Source: an uncultured Carboxylicivirga sp.
GTDB taxonomy: Bacteria > Bacteroidota > Bacteroidia > Bacteroidales > Marinilabiliaceae
Direction of reading: 5' to 3'
DNA: 64,000 nt
Assembly: GCF_963668385.1 (NCBI RefSeq)
Contig: NZ_OY764327.1
Span: 806,001-870,000 of the forward strand
Below, in pieces: positions 48,951 through 56,382 of the stretch. Numbering within the stretch: the stretch's first letter is position 1; each line of letters begins with the position of its first letter. A model generated the notes under the pieces. That model did not search any database and had not been told where the DNA came from. It saw only the letters and a list, made by a program, of their open reading frames with translations. Position numbers and translations under genes: made by a program.

Positions 48951-49505
48951 TCATTTTACCACCGTAATATTTAACAACCCTACTTCCCCACTATAATCCC
49001 TTGCACTGCTATACATATAATCCTCCGCCTTAATAACCAACCCTTCCTCTACCGGATTGTTATGTATATAATTGAGTTTCTCATCAATCACCTTATTACT
49101 CCACAGTTCAATTGGTTTATTATCATGACGCCAAAATTGATATTGATTTACATTTGAAGACTTTATGGCAGCCCTTTTAAACTGCTCCAACAGCCAATCT
49201 TTTCTACTTTCTCGAGGATTATCCTTTATTGCTTTAACGATAGCTTTACTTGTGAAACGCTTAAAATCACCCAGCAGTTGTTCTGGCTTTTGGCTACCAA
49301 TACTCCTAAAAATTAAATGAACATGATTAGACATTATACACCATGCAAAAAGCTCCATCCCTTTTTCTTTGATGCAGTACCTTAAACTTTCAATTACAAT
49401 ATTTTTATATTCGTTACGCGTAAATACATCCAACCATTCAACTACAGCAAAACTAACAAAGTAAGTTCCCTCTGCATTATGGAATTTATAGTTTCGACTC
49501 ATCAC
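48951..49505 (-). CDS. REP-associated tyrosine transposase (RAYT, Y1/IS200-like)
   Basis: A 184-residue single-strand transposase of the Y1_Tnp superfamily. The HUH motif is SNHVHLIF (~residue 60), the catalytic Tyr is expected in the ANVNQYQFWRHDNKPIEL region, and the RAYT-typical YIHNNPVEEGLV lies near 150. RAYTs cut REP hairpins and are usually single-copy, domesticated genes flanked by the palindromes they recognise (family knowledge); such palindromes flank this gene on both sides. The reading frame is intact. A second copy of its first eight codons lies 1.5 kb away. Confidence 0.9.
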   Translation of the reverse strand: MMSRNYKFHNAEGTYFVSFAVVEWLDVFTRNEYKNIVIESLRYCIKEKGMELFAWCIMSNHVHLIFRSIGSQKPEQLLGDFKRFTSKAIVKAIKDNPRESRKDWLLEQFKRAAIKSSNVNQYQFWRHDNKPIELWSNKVIDEKLNYIHNNPVEEGLVIKAEDYMYSSARDYSGEVGLLNITVVK

Positions 49506-49682
49506 TCTTTAACTTAATGGCTGCCGCACGATTACATCGTGTGGTTAAAACTTAAGATACAAATTAAATGAAGTTATAGCTAATCTGGCATGGTATAAAA
49601 CAAAAGCTGCTCTATTAAAATGCAGCTTTCGTTTATAATTAGGTTACCTTATCACACGATACAATCGTGCGATAGCGAGGGA
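49482..49682. repeat. 200-bp direct repeat, copy A (RAYT 5' end plus REP flank)
   Basis: This copy includes the first eight RAYT codons, a REP palindrome at 49521-49550 (CTGCCGCACGATTACATCGT...), a hairpin AAAGCTGC/GCAGCTTT (49603-49629), and a REP in reverse orientation at 49651-49682 (CACACGAT..ATCGTGCG, then GATAGCGAGGG). Copy B at 50993-51194 differs at four positions only by my alignment (three substitutions and a one-base insertion). Confidence 0.9.
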
Positions 49683-49828
49683 GTTTTTATTTTACTTTTT
49701 TTTGATCTTACTTCTTATTGTTAGTTAAAAACTAACTTTTACATACGACATAGTTATAAACTATGCCGAGCTACGTCCGTAATTTATTTTGACTACCGCT
49801 AGCGAGAGGAGGCACCCTCTTTTTATTT

Positions 49829-50212
49829 CTATTTCGCTATCCCAGCCATATTAGGTACAGTATATTTAGCAAATATCCATACTGTAAAAAAAATATATAA
49901 AGAAACGCTAATAAAACCAATAACCGAGGCATGTTTACTTTCTCTTTGAAACTTCTCAATAATTTTCAAATCCCTACCCTTACGATAAAAGTATAAGAAG
50001 TGCATAGCAGTAAAAAGAACACCATAAGAAATTGTTATTGGCTTAGTAAAAAAAGCTGATAATTCTTCATTTTGTATTACATAATCAATAACAGTAAAGC
50101 TATTGAACAGAAACAACCAACATAGGACTATTATTGTCACAAAACTTGGCGATTCATCAAAAGCACTTAGTATCTGATAAACCTTATAAAATAAATAGTT
50201 ATATATTCTCAT
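49829..50212 (-). CDS. small membrane protein, candidate immunity protein of the orphan Rhs tip
   Basis: The frame opens at 50245, but the Met at 50212 is preceded 8 bp upstream by a strong GGAGGT, rare in this window, lying within the last codons of the Rhs tip gene. That gives 127 residues, MRIYNYLFYKVYQIL... It has about three hydrophobic segments (~23-45, ~58-80, ~98-118) and no recognised family. Position directly behind an Rhs C-terminal module, on the same strand and 2 bp after its stop, is the standard place of an immunity gene; function is inferred from context only. Confidence 0.6.
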   Translation of the reverse strand: MRIYNYLFYKVYQILSAFDESPSFVTIIVLCWLFLFNSFTVIDYVIQNEELSAFFTKPITISYGVLFTAMHFLYFYRKGRDLKIIEKFQRESKHASVIGFISVSLYIFFTVWIFAKYTVPNMAGIAK

Positions 50213-50214
50213 TA

Positions 50215-50992
50215 TTAAAAACCTCCGTTTATGCTTCTTCGCCATTCCTCAAATGCGGAATTCATATTGTTATTGAACTGCCTTAATGCATTTGGTTTAC
50301 TGTTGTATTGATTCCATCTATTTTCAACATTTTCCAAAAAATCCATGTATAGAAACATTGCCCCATATTGAGGACTTATTGAACCTAAACCATTCATATA
50401 CGTTTTTGTCCAAAATTGGTTTGTACTTATTGCACCACTTCTAAGGTCTCCAAATGTGTCAAATTCATTATACAAGAATATTAGCATATTCGCACCTCGG
50501 ACAGTTAGTTTTTTATTCCTCATGTATTTCGGATCAACCCAAGCCCAAGTGGTTTTACCTTCAATTTCACCAATGTAATACGGCGACATCATATCAATAT
50601 TTTTAGCCAAGGCTGCATTATACTTGCCTTCAAACACATCCCCAGCGAGGCTAATTAATGGTGGTCCTATGGCATTTACAAGAATAGTCCCAGATCCACC
50701 GCCTTGCGATTGGGCAACATATAACGCCTCTGCAGTGCCATTGCCTCCGTTACTTGTAATATATCCTGTTCTAGCCATTTCCAAAGCATCACCTACATGT
50801 TGAGCAGGATCGCTACCTATCTGATTAACGTAAACCGGATTATTATTACCGACATAATAATAAGCTCCATCCGCAGAATTATATCCACCTCCACCCGATG
50901 AAATACCTATCTCGTCCATAAACTGTGCAAAATTTTCGCCGGTGTCCCAAAACCAGTCACATGCATTAGAAACCCCTTTGCTCCCCCAGCGC
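50215..50992 (-). pseudogene. orphan Rhs-type C-terminal module, 5'-truncated
   Basis: From 50992 the minus-strand frame reads RWGSKGVSNACDWFWDTGENFAQFMDEIG... to the stop at 50215. A start at the ATG 50919 gives 234 residues, yet the frame stays open upstream of it and is cut exactly at the junction with direct repeat B. No Rhs core, signal or DPxG border is left, so only the variable tip remains. The tip is Gly/Asn-rich at first, then helical and aromatic (KTTWAWVDPKYMRNKK, FLYNEFDTFGDLRSG). Toxin class not recognised. The assignment to Rhs rests on its neighbours and on the candidate immunity gene behind it. Confidence 0.55.
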
Positions 50993-51194
50993 GAATTTAT
51001 AGTTTCGACTCATCACTCTTTAACTTAATGGCTGCCGCACGATTACATCGTGTGGTTAAAACTTAAGATACAAATTAAATGAAGTTATAGCTAATCTGGC
51101 ATGGTATAAAACAAAAGATGCATCTATTAAAATGCAGCTTTCGTTTATAATTAGGTTACCTTATCACACGATTCAACCGTGCGATAGCGAGGGA
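50993..51194. repeat. 200-bp direct repeat, copy B, with truncated RAYT 5' end
   Basis: Near-identical to 49482-49682. The left end, 50993-51016, encodes on the minus strand the first eight codons of RAYT (MMSRNYKF) and then breaks off into the Rhs tip sequence. REP palindromes lie at 51032-51061 and 51163-51193. The copy is followed by an extra half-unit, ATTCAATCGTGCGATAGCGAGGG to about 51216, so the REP end is tandemly duplicated here. Confidence 0.9.
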
Positions 51195-51249
51195 TTCAAT
51201 CGTGCGATAGCGAGGGCTACTTTTGTAAATCCATTTATCTTTTAATATT

Positions 51250-51615
51250 ATGAGTTTAGCCAATAATATCAAGCAGTTAAGAGAACAGAAAGGTATGTTG
51301 CAAAAACAGGTTGCCTCTGAGATTGGGTTAGGTATATCCCACTATAATAAAATTGAAAACGGACAGCGTGAGGCTTCTGTTAAGATTCTAGAGAAGCTTG
51401 CCAAGCTTTACGGTACTACCATTGACCAGATTGTACATTTGGAAGGAGAACTGCCGGAAGAAGTGGTCATTGAGGATAAAACAACCATGGAACAAATGAG
51501 GCTTGTTGCCGAACTGGACGAAAAAGATAAATCCATCATTTTTGGTATGATAGAAACCATGCTTACCAAGAAAAAATTTAAAGACTTCTTTAACAAAAAT
51601 GCTGCTATGCTATAA
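51250..51615 (+). CDS. XRE-family helix-turn-helix regulator
   Basis: A 121-residue protein with an N-terminal HTH_3 domain, residues ~5-60 (IKQLREQKGMLQKQVASEIGLGISHYNKIENGQREASVKILEKLAKLYG), and a helical C-terminal tail that could mediate dimerisation. A -7-like TACTTTTG lies at 51218-51225; the REP end of repeat B occupies the place of the -33 element. It converges with the candidate immunity gene at 51628 (12 bp apart). It may regulate the island or be a passenger; no operator was identified. Confidence 0.85.
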   Translation: MSLANNIKQLREQKGMLQKQVASEIGLGISHYNKIENGQREASVKILEKLAKLYGTTIDQIVHLEGELPEEVVIEDKTTMEQMRLVAELDEKDKSIIFGMIETMLTKKKFKDFFNKNAAML

Positions 51616-51627
51616 AACAAAAGCAAA

Positions 51628-52179
51628 TCAATGAGTTGCTTTTGTTTTCTTTATAAGTTGCCAGAAGAAAAGCGAAAAGAACAATAGCATTCCTATAAAT
51701 AAATAAGTCTTGTAACGTTCTATCTCTTCTGCTTTCTTCTTATTTACATCTATCCATTTATAGTTTTCTTGTACTTGCTCAAAGTCAGAGCTTGCTACAT
51801 CTTTAAAACTAATTTCAGGATTACCTTTACTGCTTCTGTACTTTGTTTCGTAGGAGGATAAATATTTTACGTTATTCAGACTATCTGTGCATTTTATAAC
51901 TATTGAAGTATCATTGTAACCATATGCAAGAAAGTCCTTTATTTTAAAACTACTACCCCTATACTTAAAACCAGCACCAACTAACTCAAAACCTTCTTCA
52001 TCAATTAAATCAACATAGTAGTATCTGTTTATTTGCGGTTGCAGGTTATATGGTAATTCTTTGCTGCAAAACATGCACCCATATCCGTAATCATAACCTT
52101 TACTATCAAAGTTTATATAAAGCACCACACATACTACACATGCAACTCCTAATATTGTAACCTTTACTGATTTTTTCAT
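51628..52179 (-). CDS. membrane-anchored protein, candidate immunity protein of the main Rhs gene
   Basis: A 183-residue protein with a membrane segment at each end: ~7-24 (VTILGVACVVCVVLYINF) and ~158-176 (YLFIGMLLFFSLFFWQLI). The middle ~130 residues are polar with a CMFC pair near residue 36. No family recognised. It begins 11 bp after the stop of the Rhs gene on the same strand. As with the other small membrane protein, immunity is inferred from gene order alone. Confidence 0.65.
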   Translation of the reverse strand: MKKSVKVTILGVACVVCVVLYINFDSKGYDYGYGCMFCSKELPYNLQPQINRYYYVDLIDEEGFELVGAGFKYRGSSFKIKDFLAYGYNDTSIVIKCTDSLNNVKYLSSYETKYRSSKGNPEISFKDVASSDFEQVQENYKWIDVNKKKAEEIERYKTYLFIGMLLFFSLFFWQLIKKTKATH

Positions 52180-52190
52180 ATCCCTAAAGA

Positions 52191-53533
52191 TTATTGTCCT
52201 ACTGGCTTAAAGAAGAAAGTTCTCTCTCTTGTTTTATAAGGATACGGTTGCCCTTTCCCCCATTCTAAATTGGGTCCCATTTCATCAGCTTTGTACCTAT
52301 TTATCCCTAGTTTACCTAAGGTTCTTTCCGCTACAAAGTTAGGATCCCAAAAACCATCCGAGAAGTTAGATGAGTTCTTATTTGTATTCGTAAACAATGT
52401 GTATGTAACAGAACTTGAATTTCCATTTCCGCTAACACTATAATCAACTCCCGTATTTCCAATATGAAAAGACCCTTCTTTATCTGTCATATCAATTGAG
52501 AAATACCCTTTAGGTACTACTTCTTGGCTCGTAATTTTTGTATGTTTGGCTTGGAACTTATCTGATGTTAACAATTGAACAGTTGAGTTATCTCCAACAT
52601 CCGCAGCTTTCCCGTTTCCATTAAAATAATGGTCTTTTGCTTCACTTGTATTATTTACAACCGCTCCACTTCCAGACTTAAAGCCTACCCACAAATCACT
52701 TTTAGCAAAAGTTTGTCCCTCTTTAAGATTCAAAATTCCTTTATCATTTGCAGTAACTCCACCCCTGTTAAGAATAGTCATTGCATTTTTCTGACTTGTT
52801 CCTAAAAATGTAGCTAATGAATAAGATTGGTCTCCCTTTTGCGCAACAAGATTGCCTGTCTTATCCCATTCCCACTGTCCATCAGGGTCTGTATATCTTA
52901 TTGGGTTACAGAAGAAAGCCCTGTAAGGCGACCAACCTGGTGCTTTTGATGCTTTAGGGTCAACAGTCATAAAGCGGGCTAAAGCCGGGTCATAGAATCG
53001 TGCCCCATAATCATACCAATCCAATGCATCACCGTTTAATACATCTTCCTGCAACTCTTTACCATTGTACTTATACAGGTTATTTAAGCCTCCGGCATAT
53101 TTAGGCGTCATATTCATACCAAATGGATAATAATCGGTTTGGTCTACAATATTATCTGCATTTACCACCAAACGTACATTGCCTAAATGGTCTTTTAAAT
53201 TGTACTGATAACCTGTGGTGGAGCTACCGCTGCTACTTACCTGGTACATTCCTTCGGCAGTTAGTATATATTGCAAACTATTGCCCTTGTATACCAAGCC
53301 ACTGGCATAATAAGTATTGTTTCCATCACTGCCTTTTTTAACCAGCTTTTGCCCGTTGGCATCGTAAATGTACTCAATTGTTTTGTTATCTTCTCCTGTT
53401 AGCCGCTTAGGTAAGTTTAAATAATTGTATTCTACCAGTTTTAACTTTTTGTTTTTATCAACCGTCATATTTCCATTTAGGTCGTAACTGTATTCAACTC
53501 CAGCAGATGCTCCATCTTTAAAACCATAATCTT
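52191..53533 (-). pseudogene. Rhs-family protein, C-terminal part, N-terminus removed at IS66
   Basis: The frame is open from the IS66 edge at 53533 (DYGFKDGASAGVEYSYDLNGN...) through the ATG at 53468 to the stop at 52191. YD-type repeats (YNYLNLPKRLTGEDNKTIEYIYDANGQ) lead to the Rhs-associated core (GYQYNLKDHLGNVRLV, DYYPFGMNM, YKYNGKELQ, DWYDYGARFYDPALARFMTVDP, NPIRYTDPDGQWEW). The core ends near residue 200 of the 425-residue ATG-started frame. The last ~225 residues are the variable tip, of unknown type. Signal peptide and most of the repeat shell are missing and are not found beyond the IS, so an intact Rhs is not encoded. Confidence 0.85.
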
Positions 53534-55133
53534 GTAACTACTCAGCTTCTCAAAAACCGATATTTTTTTCAAAAACATAGCATTTTCTAACAAGTGTGGA
53601 TAAATACATGGTCTGGTATTTATAACCCATTGGTATATTATGGTTTTATAGCGCTTTAAAAATGGGATCTTTGCTCTCATGATAAAACGCGAAACACTAG
53701 AACCCCTTAGTAAGGATGAAATTATTGATCTCTTTGTTGACTTTAGCAACAAAGTAGAACAAACCCTTAATGAAATGAAGGAGGACATTCGCGTATTAAA
53801 GGAAAAGAACCAACGCTTAAAATCTCAGAACAGCCGTAATAGTTCTCGTCCACCATCACACGATTTCGGTCGTGCCCCAAGACAAAAAAGCCTCCGTCAG
53901 CCGAGCAAAAAGAAATCTGGAGGCCAAAAGGGGCACAAAGGAACAACACTTTTTCAATCGCTCAACCCAGATCACGTCATCAAGTACATACCAGATGCAT
54001 ATTGTCCAGGCTGTGGCAAAGTTCACTCTGAAACTACGTTCCAGCTTCAATCCAAGAGACAGGTTGTTGATATTCCTCCAATCCAAACTACAGTTACCGA
54101 ACATCAGGTGTATCAAGTAAAGTGTACTTGCGGGTGTTTATCTACTGGTGAATTTCCTGCTGGAGTAACCGCCCCTGTTCAATATGGTAGCCGACTGACT
54201 TCATTTGTTAGCTACCTTAGCACTCGTCAATACATCCCTTTCGGCCGTTTGCCGGAATTATTAAAGTGCATTTGTAATGTTTCGCTTAGCGAAGGCACTA
54301 TCTTTAATATGCTTAATCGTGTTGCCGATAGTTTACTGCCAGTTTACGAAGGAATCAAGCAGAATGTAGCTAAAGCAACGGTTATAGGTAGTGATGAATC
54401 AGGCGTAAAGGTTAACAGCAATAACTATTGGACATGGACCTGGCAATCAGCAACAGAAACATTCATCACCATCACGCCAAGCCGTGGCTATGTGACCATC
54501 GACAATGAATTCCCTAATGGATTTCCAGGAGCAGTGCTAGTTAGTGATTCATTAAGTGCACAGCTTAAAACGCCAGCCCTGCTACATCAGTTGTGTTTGG
54601 CTCACCTAATGCGTGAACTCAATGCTTTTATCGAGTCATCGGACAACCAATGGGCGAGATTGCTGAAAACAATATTTGAAAAAGCTATAGAACTCAAAAA
54701 AAACTTAGCTCCTGATCAATATGATAAACCACTAGAAAAACGCCGCCTGATTGAACAAGCATTTGATGAACTCTTAAAATGTCCGTTGCAGGAAAATGTG
54801 CCAAAGTTAGCTGCATTCCAAAAACGCTTAAGGAAATGGCGAGATGCTGTTTTTACATTCTTAGATCACCCGGATGTACCATTTGACAATAATGGTTCTG
54901 AACGTGCTATTCGAAACATCAAGGTCAAACAAAAGGTCTCTGGTGGCTTCAGATCAGATAGAGGTGCTACTATTTTTGCCATTATCAGATCAACGATTGA
55001 CTCTTGGATAAAGCGATCTGCTGATATATTTGAAAAGCTAAGGTTTTCAATTCAATTGGCTGCACACAAAACTCAATTTTATTCACTTAAGTAAATTGGT
55101 GCTTTGTTGGCTCATGACAACCTGAGCTGTTAC
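53534..55133 (+). mobile_element. IS66-family insertion sequence
   Basis: The element is 1,600 bp. The left end GTAACTACTCAGCTTCTC (53534 onward) and the reverse complement of the right end, GTAACAGCTCAGGTTGTC (from 55133), match at 18 of the first 25 positions and begin with GTAA, as is usual for IS66. The flanks ATAATCTT and AATAAAAT are not an 8-bp duplication. Only the large transposase is encoded, so it belongs to the single-gene (ISBst12-like) layout. Confidence 0.85.
53679..55094 (+). CDS. IS66 family transposase
   Basis: A 471-residue intact transposase. A leucine-zipper-like N-terminal region (~20-50) precedes the Pro-rich linker SSRPPSHDFGR, typical of IS66. A zinc-finger-like CPGCGK..CTCGC region spans ~110-150. 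The DDE triad residues are likely in GSDESGVKV, VLVSDSLSAQ and NNGSERAIR. The basic KKKSGGQKGHKG stretch is also standard. The small C-terminal IS66 domain (DUF4372/IS66_C type) ends the chain. The frame is uninterrupted, so the element may be active. Confidence 0.95.
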   Translation: MIKRETLEPLSKDEIIDLFVDFSNKVEQTLNEMKEDIRVLKEKNQRLKSQNSRNSSRPPSHDFGRAPRQKSLRQPSKKKSGGQKGHKGTTLFQSLNPDHVIKYIPDAYCPGCGKVHSETTFQLQSKRQVVDIPPIQTTVTEHQVYQVKCTCGCLSTGEFPAGVTAPVQYGSRLTSFVSYLSTRQYIPFGRLPELLKCICNVSLSEGTIFNMLNRVADSLLPVYEGIKQNVAKATVIGSDESGVKVNSNNYWTWTWQSATETFITITPSRGYVTIDNEFPNGFPGAVLVSDSLSAQLKTPALLHQLCLAHLMRELNAFIESSDNQWARLLKTIFEKAIELKKNLAPDQYDKPLEKRRLIEQAFDELLKCPLQENVPKLAAFQKRLRKWRDAVFTFLDHPDVPFDNNGSERAIRNIKVKQKVSGGFRSDRGATIFAIIRSTIDSWIKRSADIFEKLRFSIQLAAHKTQFYSLK

Positions 55134-55279
55134 AATAAAATAGTATTATTTACATTATCAAAATATTTTTTACCTATATAGGTGTTTATACTGATAGTCA
55201 TGTTGATTATCTGTTGTATAATTACCGATACTTTATTTCAAAATAATAATATACAATAATTACTAAAATCAGTTAACTT

Positions 55280-55978
55280 ATGATGAACTACACTTTGTAC
55301 GAAAACAAACTTACCGCCGATGTAGAAGATGACTACATGGCACGGCTAGTGAATGTCACCACTATGAACCGCGAAGAATTAGTGACACAAATCACAGGCC
55401 CGGGTTCCATATTAAAAGAGACCGAATGTAATGCTGTTATTGGAGACTACTGGAAACAGATCATCCAATTCTTAAGCAATGGTACTTTTTATAAAGATGA
55501 TCATATAAATATCAGGTTAGATGTAGTTGGGGTATTTATGGGCGAAAATGATCGCTTTGATCCGGAACGTCACGAACTAAAAATAACCATACAGCCTTCG
55601 GCGGAATTAAAGGGTGCGCTTGCAAATATTCCTATGCAATACACCAAACCGGAGAAAATATTACCTGTTATTGAAAGTATTTTCGACTGGGGAACGGAAA
55701 CTACCAACAGCAATCTAACGCCAGGCGCCTCACTGGAGATAACAGGTGAAAACCTCAAAATTTACCCCGAAGAAGACGAACAGGGCATCTATTTCTTAAA
55801 CACCTCAAATGGTACTGAAACAAAAGCTGATTCCATTCGAACCAACGAGCCCAAAACTCTTACACTAAAAACTCCGCAGTTACCGGCAGGTGAGTATCGA
55901 ATAGAGATACGTAATAAGGCCTGGAATAATAAAAATCTGAGAACCGGTCTTTCAGATAAAACATTCATCGTTTCGTAA
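55280..55978 (+). CDS. HU-like DNA-binding domain protein with DUF4469
   Basis: A 232-residue protein. Residues ~1-120 match the Bacteroidota HU-like (HU-DNA_bdg) type: YTLYENKLTADVEDDYMARL, EELVTQITGPGSILKETE, then FLSNGTFYKDDHINI. Residues ~140-232 correspond to DUF4469, an Ig-like beta domain (LTPGASLEITGENLKIYPEED, LPAGEYRIEIRN). Such proteins are abundant and scattered in Bacteroidota; they probably bind DNA as nucleoid-like factors. It lies just past IS66, on the island side of the boundary. Confidence 0.85.
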   Translation: MMNYTLYENKLTADVEDDYMARLVNVTTMNREELVTQITGPGSILKETECNAVIGDYWKQIIQFLSNGTFYKDDHINIRLDVVGVFMGENDRFDPERHELKITIQPSAELKGALANIPMQYTKPEKILPVIESIFDWGTETTNSNLTPGASLEITGENLKIYPEEDEQGIYFLNTSNGTETKADSIRTNEPKTLTLKTPQLPAGEYRIEIRNKAWNNKNLRTGLSDKTFIVS

Positions 55979-55991
55979 TTACTCATAGATT

Positions 55992-56029
55992 ATGAGAAAG
56001 CTTCTCAGAGGTATTGAGAAGCTTTCTCA
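55992..56029. terminator. long hairpin after the DUF4469 gene
   Basis: TGAGAAAGCTTCTCA (55992-56006) is followed after 8 bases by its exact inverse TGAGAAGCTTTCTCA (56015-56029). Each arm is itself nearly self-complementary. No T-run follows, so termination is less sure than the structure. Confidence 0.6.
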
Positions 56030-56382
56030 GCATTCATGGCAAGCTTTGACAACGTCATTGAGAAAAACGGAGTAATGTGCCAAGTATACCTTTTTCATGT
56101 AGACTTTGGTCGTGAATTGGGTGAAATTATATTTAATTTACTAATGAACTACAACCGTAAACTAAAAATCCACTTGTAAAATTTAGACATGCCGATTTTA
56201 GGATCCCTTCGCGTGGTATAAAACAAAAGCTGCATCAAATAAAATTCAGTTCTATCTTGTCTTATTTCTATTGAACGTGATATGATTGCGCACAAGCAGT
56301 TTTTTTTAATGGAAATAACAAAAAAATCCCGACCCAAAGGCCAGGATTATCTATTATTATTTCTTTACTTTCATCGATACCT
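56030..56382. other. intergenic region with REP-flank remnant and a short open frame
   Basis: A 47-codon plus-strand frame at 56036-56179 (MASFDNVIEK...) has protein-like composition but no recognised family or start signal. At 56214-56233 the sequence TGGTATAAAACAAAAGCTGC is identical to a part of direct repeat A (49590s-49610), followed by diverged sequence. This marks a third, decayed copy of the REP flank at the right edge of the island. Otherwise nothing seen. Confidence 0.5.

Noticed and set aside
56149-56337. 62-codon minus-strand frame between the hairpin and nupC
   Set aside because: Runs through the REP-flank remnant with low-complexity composition; no family or start signal.
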